From NCBI GenBank assembly GCA_027924645.1, contig BSBN01000445.1:1922001-1986000 (forward strand): a stretch of 64,000 bases of DNA, in the 5' to 3' direction. A program made the position numbers and the translations under genes. This DNA is from Cunninghamia lanceolata. Its lineage: Eukaryota; Streptophyta; Pinopsida; Cupressales; Cupressaceae. Below the pieces are notes generated by a model. It did no database searches, was not told the origin of the DNA, and saw only the letters and a list, made by a program, of their open reading frames with translations. Shown one piece after another: positions 36,354 to 47,320 of this stretch (position 1 is the first letter of the stretch; each line of letters starts with the position of its first letter).

Positions 36354-37090
36354 CAAGGCATCGACTTAGGAACAATCATCTAATCAGAAAACATCTACAA
36401 GAACATCTGCAAGACGTGTAATACATTTGGTTGGCTAGTCTCAAGAAGAACACCAATATCCATGGTTATTCCTCAAATGCAAACTCTAACTTCAATGCGG
36501 ACCACCAAAATTAACTGGACATGATCCAATGATCATCATAACCTTCCTTGAATCACCAAAAACATCCGCACTTCATCATCCTACTAGAATTCTTCTCTCC
36601 TTCATCTGGAGCTACAAGAACACAGTCTGTCATCACTGTCACAAATGAATAGGCTCTTCCAGACCTTCAACCCATGAACTAATCTAGTTGATACTTCATA
36701 GGGACATCCTCAACACTTCCTTAGATCTGCAGAACGGGATAATGAAATACCGAATCTCACTGGACCTATCTTTGGCCCTCTGTCAGCACTGAACACCTGC
36801 CAGAACCAGTTCTACTTGAGCGACCATAACTTCTTTAGATCTTCATGCAGACCTCTAAAATCTTGACTGGAGCATCTCAAGACTTATATCTACAAACCCT
36901 TTAAACCACATCCTCTGATCCTCAACCTATTGAGGACTTTTACCTTCTTGTCATCACTGTTCTTCACTGTTCCTGATTGAGACTTATTTTCTCAATATCC
37001 TTAGCACACAGCTCATCTAATCCTTCTCATTAATGCAACATGAGTATGTTGACATCAATGACAACACCGGTTAGGCCCATACTTGTAACA

Positions 37091-37102
37091 ATCTCCCCCT
37101 TT
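37091..37102 (-). other. Polypurine tract of H
   Basis: Minus strand AAAGGGGGAGAT abutting the LTR start TGTTACAAG, preceded by GCCATCAATGAC. A second GACATTAATGGCAAAGGG-like block occurs near 37260-37280. Confidence 0.88.
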
Positions 37103-37413
37103 GTCATTGATGGCAACATATGATGTGAAAAACCATCAAGACAAGGACTTCTCCTTACTATCACAACTCCCCCTGTCAACAGCAACCATTCACATGTCTT
37201 CTCTCCCTTTATTGCTCTGCCTTTGATCAGCAACCACTTGTTTTTCACATTTCTTCTCTCCCCCTTTGACATTAATGGCAAAGGGCTCATACTTGTAATT
37301 TCACCACCTCTTACTCAGACCTACTACTCCCCCTGAGTAGCAACTCCCCAACATCAATCCGGATCACAAGATGTGACTGTGATACTCACCGGACTGATGC
37401 ACATCAGTGCACC

Positions 37414-40400
37414 TTAGTTCACCACTAGAGGGGTAATAACCCCTAACTTCTCCCTGAGATACTTAAAAGAGTCCTTAGGTAGATGTTTAGTAAAGATATC
37501 TATAATCTGATCCTTGGAGGGCACATACTCCAATCTGACTTCATCCTTGTTCACTTTCTCTCTCAAAAAGTGAAACTTGATAGATATATGCTTAGTCTTA
37601 GAATGCAACACTGGATTCTTAGAAATACTTATTGCACTTGAATTATCACAGAAAATTGTGATAGGCTCCTCATATTCTACTTGAATATCTCTTAGCATCT
37701 ACTTCATCCACAGAACTTGAGTGCAACTACCTGCTGCTGCAATATATTCTGCTTCAGTAGTAGATAGGGATATTGCCTCTTGTTTCTTGCTTAGCCAAGA
37801 AACCAACCTTTTTCCCAAAAAGAATGCTCCTCCACTTGTACTCTTCCTATCATCCACATCTCCTACCCAATCTGCATCTGTATATGCATGAAGAGAAAAA
37901 TTATGATCTCTAGGATACCATAGACCATACTCAACTGTTCTTTTTAAGTACCTAAAAATTATTTTGATTGCCATGACATGAGATTCTCTGGGATCAGCTT
38001 AGAATCTCACCACAAGACCAACAACTTGCATTATATCTGGTCTAGTTTGAGTGAGATACAATAATCCTCCAATCATTGATTTGTACTTTGTCTGATCTGT
38101 ATTAGGAGAGTCATCATCTTTGTTCAACCTACATCTGGTTGCCATGGGAGTGTTTATTGGCTTTGAATCTTCCATTCCTAATTTCCTCAACAATTCTTTC
38201 ACATATTTGGTCTAAGAGATAAAGATTCCTTTCTTTGTCTAAGTAATTTGCAGACACAAGAAGAAATTTATTTCACCAAGCATTGACATTTCAAACTCAC
38301 TTTTCATTTGATTTGCAAAGGTTTTACACATACTGTCTCTTCCTCCAAAGATGATATCATCAACAAATACTTCAACAATCAAGATGTTTTCATGATCAAT
38401 TTTGAAATATAGGTTACTATCAGCAGTACCTTTGTTGAAACCAATCTTCAAAAGATGTTTGTCCAGTCTTTCATACCATGCTCTTGGTGCTTGCTTTAGA
38501 CCATATAGTGCCTTCTTTAATTTGTAGACCATATCACCATGCTCAAATAACTGAAATCCATCCAGTTGTTCAATGTACAATTCTTCTTCTAAGTCACCAT
38601 TTAGGAAAGCAGATTTGACATCCATCTGATACACCTTGAAATCCTTGAAGGTAGCAAATGCAAGAAATAGTCTGACTACTTCAATTCTTGCCACCGAAGC
38701 AAAGGTTTCTTCAAAATCAATTCCTTCTATTTGAGAGTAGCCTTTGTAGACCAATCTGGCTTTATTTCTGATTACTTCACCAACTTCATTTAGTTTGTTC
38801 TGGAAGACCCATTTGGTTCCAATCACATTCTTGTTTCTAGGTCTGGGAACAAGATCCCAAGTGTGATTTTTCTCAATTTGTATCAACTCTTCCTCCATTG
38901 CTTTGGTCCAATTTTCATCATTGCAGGCTTCATTTATTGTCTTAGGTTCAATCTTTGAAATCAGACAATATTTATCTAAATTTTGAGCAATTTTCCTTCT
39001 AGTTTGCACACCTTTGCTTTTGTCACCTATGATTTGATCTTTAGAGTGGTTCAGTCTTACATACCTTAGAACTTTGGGAGTTTCTTGCACTTATGCTTCT
39101 TGATCAGGTTCATTCAAACCCATCTCTTCTTCCTAATTTACCGGATTAGTCTGAATCTGACTTTCAGGAAAGGATTGAGCTCCTTGCACTAGAACACCAT
39201 TCTGATCATCTTCATCATACTCATAAAACATTGAGGGTTTCTCTATTCCCTCATCAACCTTCACATTTGTACTTTCTATCATCTTTCTTAGTCTCTTGTT
39301 ATATCACCTGTATGCTTTGCTTTGAGTAGAGTAACCCAAGAATATTCCTTCATCACTTCTAGCATCAAACTTGCCTAAATCTTCATCTCTTTTGATGTAA
39401 CACTCGCTACCAAAGACTCTAAAATATCTTACAGTAGGAGTAATGCCAAACCAGAGTTCATAAGGGGTCTTACCGACATTGCTTCTAATTTGCACTCGAT
39501 TAAGAGTATAGACTGTAGTGCTAACAGCTTCTCTCCAATAGATCTGAGGAACATTTGCTTGCATCATCATAGTCCTTGATGCTTCCTGGATGGTCTGGTT
39601 CTTTCTCTCCACTACTCTATTCTGTTGTGGAGTCCTCGGAGCAGACAACTGTCTCTTAATTCCATGTTTCTCACAGAATTCTATGAACTCACCAGATGTG
39701 AATTCTCCACCTCTATCAGACCTCAAACATTTCAACTTTATTCCTGTTTCATTCTCTACCATAGCCTTGAATATTTTGAATTTCTCAAGAGCTTCTAATT
39801 TCTCCTTTAGGAAGGTTACCCACATCATCCAGGAATAGTCATCTATTAGCAGCATGAAGTATCTATCACCTTGAATACTTCTGGTTCTTGCCGAACCACA
39901 AAGATCAATGTGAACTAAGTCTAATAGTCTGGTAGAAGATAGTTCCTTGCTTTTGAATGTGACTCTACTCATCTTAGCCAACTGACATTCCTTGCACAAG
40001 CTGTTAGTAGGTTTCACCAAATTTGGAAGATCTCTTACAGCCTGAGTATTGCTTATTTTGATGATATTATCAAAATTCACATGACACATCCTTCTATGCC
40101 ATAACCAACTCTAATCAACTTGAACAAACAAGCAGCTTTTACCAGTACCAACCAAGTGGATGATATTACCTTTAGTTTGAGCACTGGATGCAATCCCTAT
40201 TCTAGACCTTTCAAAGATTTTGCATTTTCCATCCTTGAATAAGAGATCATAGCCTTTGTCCACCAACTGTCCAACACCGAGAAGATTGTACTTCAAACCT
40301 TCAACATACAGTACATTACTAGTTTTGTTTCTTCCATTAAAAGAAATAGTTCCTCTTCCTCTGATTCTACCAGCAGAATTATTACCAAACTTCACCACTC

Positions 40401-41589
40401 CTCCTTCATACCTTTCCAAATCTATGAACTTATTCTTGTTACTTGTCATGTGGTGAGAGCAACCACTGTCAATGACCCAATCATTCTTTTCTTCAACTTG
40501 GGCAGCTAGAGCTCTTTCTACAACTTTATGATTGATAGATACATAGGATATTGGTTCTTCTTCCTTGATGGAAATAAACACCCATTCACTTCTGAATTTG
40601 TTTCTTGTCTCTAATTCATCATCCGTTACTCCTTCATTATCATCTTCTTCATGAACATAGTAACAATTCTTTTGGAACCTTGATCTGTTAGGATTTGGCT
40701 TTGAAAATCTTTCCGGACATCTTGAGGCAAAATGACCAATCTTATTGCAGTTAAAACACTTAAAAGGTAATTTTCCTTCATACTTACCGGATCCTCTTGG
40801 CATTTTCTTTGCAATGAGGGCTTCAAGTTGAGTAGTTTCTACTTCTTCTTCTTCCAGGTCTTTTCTTGCTTTTCCATACCATGACAAATTCCTTGATGAG
40901 TTCTCTCCTGGATCAAATCCTTGTTTACCTTTCACAAAGGCACTGGCTTTGAATGCAGATTCAGTTTTGGGGGGATCATCTCCAAATTTGGTCATTTCAA
41001 AAGCAGCCAGTTTGCCAGCCAATTGGTCTCTTGTGACTGTTGCATGGGATCTAAATTCATCAATGGCAGCAACCTTGATTTTGTAAGAGGCAAGAAGGGA
41101 TTTGAGAATCTTACCAACAATCTCATTTTCATCCAAGACTCCGCTAGAATTTCTAATTCCACAAACCAGCTCATTCACTCTTGGCATAAAAGTGGTAATA
41201 TTTTCATCATCTCTCATCTTCAATTTTTCAAATTTCCCTTTTAGAATTTGTAACCTTGCACATTTAACATACTCATCTCCTTCATGCAGAAGTTCCAGTT
41301 TAATCTAGATCTCATAGGCAGTTGGTAGGTCAATAACATTTTAGAGCTCTGAGTCAGTTAATGCGCTTAGAAGAGCCTCTTTGGTCCGCAGATTGTTTTC
41401 AGCATCTATGATTTTATTTAGGGTTGTCGGACCACCTTGTGGGGGTACATACACTTTTGAGACCATGGACCAGTATGCCTTTCCCATACATTGCAAGTGA
41501 CATTTCATGCGACCTTTCCAAAGAGAAAAACTAGTTCCATCAAACTTCAAACTATCCTTCTTGTATGATGACATCCTAGATCTCCTCAA
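37414..41589 (-). pseudogene. gag-pol: Ty1/copia Gag-Pol polyprotein with ten nonsense codons (element H)
   Basis: One frame of 1391 codons. N-terminal Gag (YKKDSLKFDGTSFSLWKGRM), Gag core, one zinc knuckle (CFNCNKIGHFASRC), aspartic protease (WVIDSGCSHHMT), pre-integrase (WHRRMCHVNF), integrase (LVHIDLCG, LRSDRGGEF, VVERKNQ), reverse transcriptase (MDVKSAFLNGDL, YGLKQAPRAWY, VFVDDIIFGG) and RNase H (WVGDVDDRKSTSG, STTEAEY, DNSSAI). Premature stops start at 41341 TAA, 41305 TAG, 40111 TAG, 39304 TGA, 39133 TAG, 39091 TAA, 38239 TAG, 38212 TAG, 37999 TAA and 37699 TAG. No frameshift was found. Catalytic motifs persist except R for the usual N in SD-N-GGEF. Confidence 0.95.
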
Positions 41590-41615
41590 GTGGTTAAGCT
41601 CCTTTTAGAGGAACT

Positions 41616-41630
41616 TAGCTCTGATACCAA
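41616..41630 (-). other. Primer-binding site of H (initiator tRNA-Met)
   Basis: Minus strand TTGGTATCAGAGCTA directly after the LTR end TAACAA. Confidence 0.93.
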
Positions 41631-41631
41631 T

Positions 41632-42869
41632 TGTTAGACTTAGGGCATACAACTGAGAGGGGGGGTGAATCAGTTGTGTGAAACTTTCCCTTTTTAAACA
41701 CTTGAATCTTCTTTAGTGATTAGCCTAGTATTAATCATAAACCATAATGCATTTAAATCAGAAGCAGAAACATATCAACACATATGACACCAAGATTTTG
41801 ATGTGGAAAACCCGGTTAAGGGAAAAACCACGAGGTGATTATCCCAAGAATGTATTCTCTATTAGAAGAATAGAAAGAACAAATGGCACATGCCAATTAG
41901 GGCTCACTGCCTGAGTACACTGCTCACAAGAGGCTCACTGCCTACAAGAGACACACTGTCTACAAAGAAATAAGTATCACCTTTATGAACTGGAGAATAG
42001 CATCTTCAGCATGCTTGAATCAGTTCCATTTAAGCCCAATACTTCTGCTCTGCCTTTCGCACTTCTCTTCGCTACCACACACTCATCACCATAATTCACA
42101 CTTCAAAATGAATTCACAAACCTTTATTTATACAAGGCATCGACTTAGGAACAATCATCTAAGTCGGCAAACATCTACAAGAACATCCACAAGATGTGTA
42201 ATACATTCGGTCGGCCAGTCTCAAGAAGAACACCAATATCTATGGTTATTCTTCAAATGCAAACTCTAACTTCAATGCGGACCACCAACATTAACTAGAC
42301 ATGATCCAACGATCATCATAACCTTCCTTAAATCACCAAAAACATCTGCACTTCATCATCCTACTGGAATTCTTCTCTCCTTCATCTGGAGCTACAAGAA
42401 CACAGTCTGTCATCACTGTCACAAATGAATAGGCTCTTCTGGACCTTCAACCCATGAACTAATCTAGTTGATACTTCACAGGGACGTCCTCAACACTTCC
42501 TCAGATCTACAAAATAGGATAATGAAATACCGGATCTCATCGTACCTATCTGTGGCCCTCTATCACCTCTAAACACCTGCCGGAACCGGTTCTACTCGAG
42601 TGACCATAACTTCTTTAGATCTTCATGCGGACCTCTGAAATCTTGACTGGAGCATCTCAAGACTTATATCTACAAACCCTTTAAACTACATCTCTGATCC
42701 TCAACCTATTGAGGACTTTCACCTTCTTGTCATCACTATTCTTCACTATTCCTAATTAAGACTTATTTTCTCAATATCCTCAACACACAGCTCATCTAAT
42801 CCTTCTCATTAATGCAACATGAGTATGTTGACATCAATGACAACACCGGTTAGGCCCATACTTGCAATA
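41632..42869 (-). repeat. Right (5') LTR of H
   Basis: Same length as the left copy. It ends ACTTGCAATA, with CA changed to TA. Hairpins 1 and 2 carry single stem changes here (near 41900-41922), hairpins 3 and 4 are intact. Confidence 0.95.
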
Positions 42870-45842
42870 GACACTTGGTAGTCAATTGGCTATTTTTGAT
42901 GACTTGTGATGTTTTGCAAACACTTATAGACATGTACAATCCTAGGCTAGGCAATGACTATATTTGTTGATTCCCCTAGTTGCGCTTATTCAAAGTGGAT
43001 AGGTCCAGGATCTTGGTAGCACTGGCTCCCCTCCACGGCACTCACTTCTCATGCATACCAAGTTCTAGGTTTCCCAAGGCTCGTCCCCCCACTAAACCTT
43101 AGGATTGTCCCTGCTATCTCGGCTAAGAACTGCAAGAATCAAGGCAGCTTCAAAGGTTACCTTTTTGCGTCAACAAATAGAGGGTTTTTGGCCACTAAGC
43201 AAAGGGGTTCTAGTGAATATCCAGGGGATCAGCACCCCATGAGCATCCAGCAAGCCACTTAAGGCTCTAACTAACCCTACTAGGAGTTTAATATACACAA
43301 AGGTGCACCTCCTTTTGAGCTAGCACTGTATGGTAAGCACTCATACCAGTTAGACTTGGCTTTTGCCTTATCCTTAATTTATATAGTGGGCCGGATGAAA
43401 GTCCCACTTGGGGTCGCAAATGAGTTCTCCTTGCAAATGTGTCTCAAGAGTAGGCCCACTCTAAGGCTGACAAAAGCAAGACAAGTTAACATGTTTTTGA
43501 TCCCCAAGCTCGCACTAAGTCACAAGGGGAGAGCATACACATGTGAACTTGCTCACACTCACATGGGGGTTCATTGACCTTAGAAAAATAGATGTGTGGT
43601 GTGATTATGCAAGTGTTGAGAGATGTTTTTGATTCCCAAGATCACATGACGTGCGAGGGAAGAGCATACGCATCTCGAACACCAACACAATTACCAAACA
43701 AAGCAAACACTAGTTCATTTTAAGCCCCAAGATAAGTGTGAAAACAACAAGCTTAAGTTCATTTTAGTACACCAAATCCAAATGTGCCTATGATAAGAAA
43801 ACACATGCACATGAAATGATAAAACTATGCATCAAATGCATTAGTAGTTTCATATTTGATTTCTTTGACCAACAAATGCCACATGCTGCAAATCAGACAT
43901 TAGTAACAAAAAATCACTATGATAATGCAAAAAAATGATATGCTAAGTGAATGCCTCATTTTGTAAACCTTGAAGTCAAAAAGGGTCAAAAAGAGAATCT
44001 GGTAAAAGTCTAAAAATTTTGATTAGTTATAGCAAAACAGATTATAGAATTGGGAAATTTAGGAAATTTTAAGAAATTTAAAAAAAAAATATCGTGAAAA
44101 ATGGAGCAAATTTGCATGAGATATGGACGTTTGAAGTTTTAAATGAGGGTTGACTTTGACCAAGAATATACCTGATAAAATGGCATCAAAACCTGAAATT
44201 GACTATGCCACACTGAAATTTGGTGAGTCTGCCCCGCAACACAACTCATTTCATGCGATTTCAATATGTTATGAAAAAATTATGAAATTTTGAAAAAAGA
44301 CCCTACTAGGGCATATGGGAGGCAAAAGGCACCTAACTGTTAGCTTAACCTGACCGCTAACGGTCTGCAGAGGTGTGGTCACATGTGCTATTAAGTGGTG
44401 GTGGTTAATTTCTAGTAGTTTATTTGGTGGTTAGGCTTGAGGGGAGCCCTCAATCCCCCATATGATTGAGGGCAAGCAAAAAGCAAAATTTAAAAATGAA
44501 AAAGGGGTACTAGCCCCACCCTTTCCCCTCTGGTGGTCATTAATAAGACCTTGGGAGTTAAATGCCAATGCGGTTGTCAACCAATGTTTAAAACCTTGAC
44601 TAAGGCTATCAATGGCTTCTTAGGACCCTAGGCTATCCTTAATGCATTAGATGTAGTAGCTAGAGATTGAATCCACAGGTCTAAGAGAAGGGCTCGAAGG
44701 TAATGTGACTGAGGCCCAACTGACTGGGATTCAATAGATGAAGACCACTGACTAATTAGAGGAGGAGCTTTGGAGATAGTGGTGACTGGATAGGGGTTAG
44801 TGGGGAATGGAGGCAACCAAGCCACAAATAGTGGCGACTGGGGATAGGTGTAGAGGAGGTTGAAGGCCAGGCAGCAGATGGTGTACAGGAATCCATAGTG
44901 AGCTAATACATAAGACAGTTGACCTAAGGAAACGGTGGTTGGAAATGGCAATGGGTGGCGAACAAACTGTGATAAGAGGATTCTGAGACAACGAATGTGA
45001 GGTGATGTAGGATTTTAGAGGTGGCGCAGAGAATAGGGTTTCGACTAATGGTCATTTGGGGAGGATTGTGGCGAGCAGAGGTATCTTCACATAGTGGCTT
45101 GAGGTGGTGGTGTTAGCAGGAATTAGGGATTAAGACACAGGCAGAGACAATGGCGACAATTGGGTGCTGGTTGTTGACAGAGGGAAGTCTAAGGGAAGCA
45201 ACGCTCTAGGGTTATTGTATGGCGGTGGTCAGAGACTACAGAGGGAGATTAACGAGCAGCAGACTGGTGTTGACTGGGACACCAACAAGGAGGTGACCAG
45301 TAGTATGGTTGGGGTTTAGGTGGTGGATGGACTGGTAACAAAGGCGGTGGCGAGAGATTTTAGGGTTTTGACCAAGGAAAGCAAGGTAGGACTTAGGGTT
45401 AACGAGTGGAGTTGCAGCCAAAGTGGAGGTGATTGAATGTTTTAACCTACACACACACACAATGTTAGCCAAAAACCACACAGTAAACTAGGGATTTTGT
45501 TAGAGAATTAAACCCACAGCTTGATAAACAAGAAATTTAAACCTGTAATAATAACAATTAACCAAAAATTTAACCAGCAACCAAAAACAGTAAACCTGCA
45601 ACCAACGACCTTGATTAGCACACTGCACTAGATGGTACGGTCTGTCCATATGGATCCATATGGTAAGGATGGCCCTACTAAAAAAAATTCTATGAGAAAA
45701 ATGGGTCAAATTTTATGTCATTTTTTGTTGAAAGGGCCTCCCGGACTCAACGGTGAGGTCTATTTGAGACCAGGAAGCCATCTGCAATTTTTTCTTTTAG
45801 AAGATGACTAAAACTAATCGATTCACATCAGGTTCACCATTT
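42870..45842 (-). other. 5' leader and interior of G upstream of the H insertion
   Basis: About 3 kb with only short ORFs (e.g. 44628-44951, 45236-45481 on the minus strand) that I cannot relate to Gag. It includes a GGTGG/GGCGAC-rich part (44700-45350) and a short (AC)n run near 45452. The right end, CATCAGGTTCACCA, is the primer-site complement. Confidence 0.5.
45826..45841 (-). other. Primer-binding site of G (tRNA not assigned)
   Basis: Minus strand TGGTGAACCTGATGTG next to the right LTR. It ends in TGG as a primer site should. I could not match it to a tRNA from memory. F has a related stretch after its left LTR. Confidence 0.5.
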
Positions 45843-46566
45843 TGTACTAGGGAAAAACTAGGTTTACATGCAGAAACAACAAACTATCAAACCCTAACTA
45901 CAATAGAATGCAAGCAAGCTTAGAAAATCATCAAACAAACATGAAAAACAACTAAAAATCTAAGCTACCCTTGATTAACTTCTATTGTCCTCATCTTGCA
46001 TTGTTTGTTCATAGATTTGCAGGTTTATGCAACATCTTGAGAACCTCATGGGTGTGTTAAGCAAGATTTTGGAGGGTTTATAGCTGAGAGAGGACAAAAT
46101 GGAACTAAGAGCCCCAAAATGAGCTAGAGAAAGGTGTTTTATAGAAGAGGGATTTTGAATGGAGGGCTAGGATTTCCTGTTGACTTTGGAGGAAAATCAA
46201 GGGCTAGGGTGAGTTAGGGTTTTCCTCCAAAAGAGGACAAAATAGAATTTAAAATTCACAAATATGGTGAGGTGGGAAATGCTTAAATTAAATAAACTTG
46301 ATTAGTTTATTTATTTCATTTAAGGAGGGGGACATGTGAAAGGGGACTTTTGATGGGATTGATTTATTTATTTGAATAAAGCAAGCGAAGGAGACATTAG
46401 GATATGATCGAATAATTAAATAATCAATTGAAACTAATTATTTAATTATGGAAGAATATGGTCAAGTGGACAAAAGGGATGAAATTGAACTAGTTGAAAA
46501 ATAGGATTCGAAGGGGAAATTTGTCCTATCACATTTGCAACATGAGGACATTTTTTAGTGTCTACA
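45843..46566 (-). repeat. Right (5') LTR of G
   Basis: Plus strand TGTACTAGGG...GTGTCTACA, followed by TTGAC. Close to the left copy throughout. Confidence 0.93.
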
Positions 46567-46571
46567 TTGAC

Positions 46572-47306
46572 TTTGTGGACTGTTAGAGTACTTGATACTG
46601 CAAGGTAGTGTGCATTACACATCTCCAAACATATTTACAAATCTGCATGGGCACAAATTCTCATCTAGAGGAATGTGGAGCATTGCAACAGGTCTCCACC
46701 ATTACTTTACTTTGTCTGAGGAGTATCCAAAACCCTGTTATTGATAACTTTCTTTGTTGAAGGTGTAAAGACCTAAAATCTTGGATATAGCATGTTAATA
46801 TCAAGATCAACTTATCTTCTAAATTGCAAGACTAAATCTTTCTTTGTGGAGGAATGCAAACCAAGATACTACGACTCTACCTTAGGATATACACTAGGAG
46901 TGCCTTAGTCAAACTTTTTCAATTTATCTCTAAGTGCGGTACACCAAATCTGCAAGATATCACTTTAGACATATAGGAAATATGTTATAATAGGTATACC
47001 TGCCTCTGCATCATACGTAGATATCATACTAATCACCACATCACACTTAGATAGTTTCTCTCCATCTGCTGAGTCTTTTCCAGACTGACTTGCCCTAAGC
47101 ATGCTGACCCCATGTCTTCAACTATGTCAAACCATCTCTCTCAAATCTTGCACTATCCATTAGCTTCTCCAACTATGCCAAACCATCTCTCTCAAATCTC
47201 CCACTATCTATCAGCTTCTTTAACTACTATACATAAACTCTATACAATTCTGACCTCAGATTGACACATGCTATGTTGACATCAATCACAACACATATTG
47301 CCAACA
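46572..47306 (-). repeat. Left LTR of C, piece 3
   Basis: Continues from piece 2 across G: GTTGAC joined to TTTGTGGACTGTTAGAG equals GTCGGCCTTGCAGACC in the right LTR (55423-55441). It ends GCCAACA and is followed by ATTTCCCTCTTTGTC, the polypurine complement. Confidence 0.88.
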
Positions 47307-47320
47307 ATTTCCCTCTTTGT
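47307..47320 (-). other. Polypurine tract of C
   Basis: Minus strand ACAAAGAGGGAAAT, a decayed form of the AAAGGGGGAGAT tract of H, E and B, with the same CATCAATGAC block beside it. Confidence 0.75.

Larger units (their letters stand above)
35853..37090 (-). repeat. Left (3') LTR of H
   Basis: Plus strand TGTTAGACTTAG...ACTTGTAACA. It has the U5 motif near 36022-36053, the four-hairpin array at 36121-36182 and TATAAATA (minus) at 36346-36353. Confidence 0.96.
35853..42869 (-). mobile_element. Element H: full-length Ty1/copia retrotransposon inserted in G
   Basis: LTRs of 1238 bp each (35853-37090, 41632-42869) are bounded by GACAT (35848-35852) and GACAC (42870-42874), a 5-bp duplication with one change. 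The primer site for initiator tRNA-Met is next to 41632. The polypurine tract AAAGGGGGAGAT (minus) abuts 37090. The polyprotein 37414-41589 contains every copia domain. The LTRs are close to identical by eye, so this is among the younger insertions. Confidence 0.97.
28029..46566 (-). mobile_element. Element G: Tat-like Ty3/gypsy, inserted in the C LTR
   Basis: LTRs are 28029-28755 (727 bp) and 45843-46566 (724 bp), with a perfect TTGAC duplication (28024-28028, 46567-46571). The minus-strand polypurine tract CAAAGAGGGGCAAAA abuts the left LTR. The primer region TGGTGAACCTGATGTG abuts the right. The interior, about 10 kb once H is removed, has a G-patch ORF and large simple-sequence regions but no visible gag, integrase or reverse transcriptase. 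Confidence 0.92.

Noticed and set aside
37414..41589. Programmed TAG read-through in the H polyprotein
   Set aside because: Ten stops of all three kinds at many sites fit decay better than a recoding signal.
44628..45709. Group of minus-strand ORFs in the leader of G
   Set aside because: Short, in different frames, low-complexity, with no Gag or other motif.
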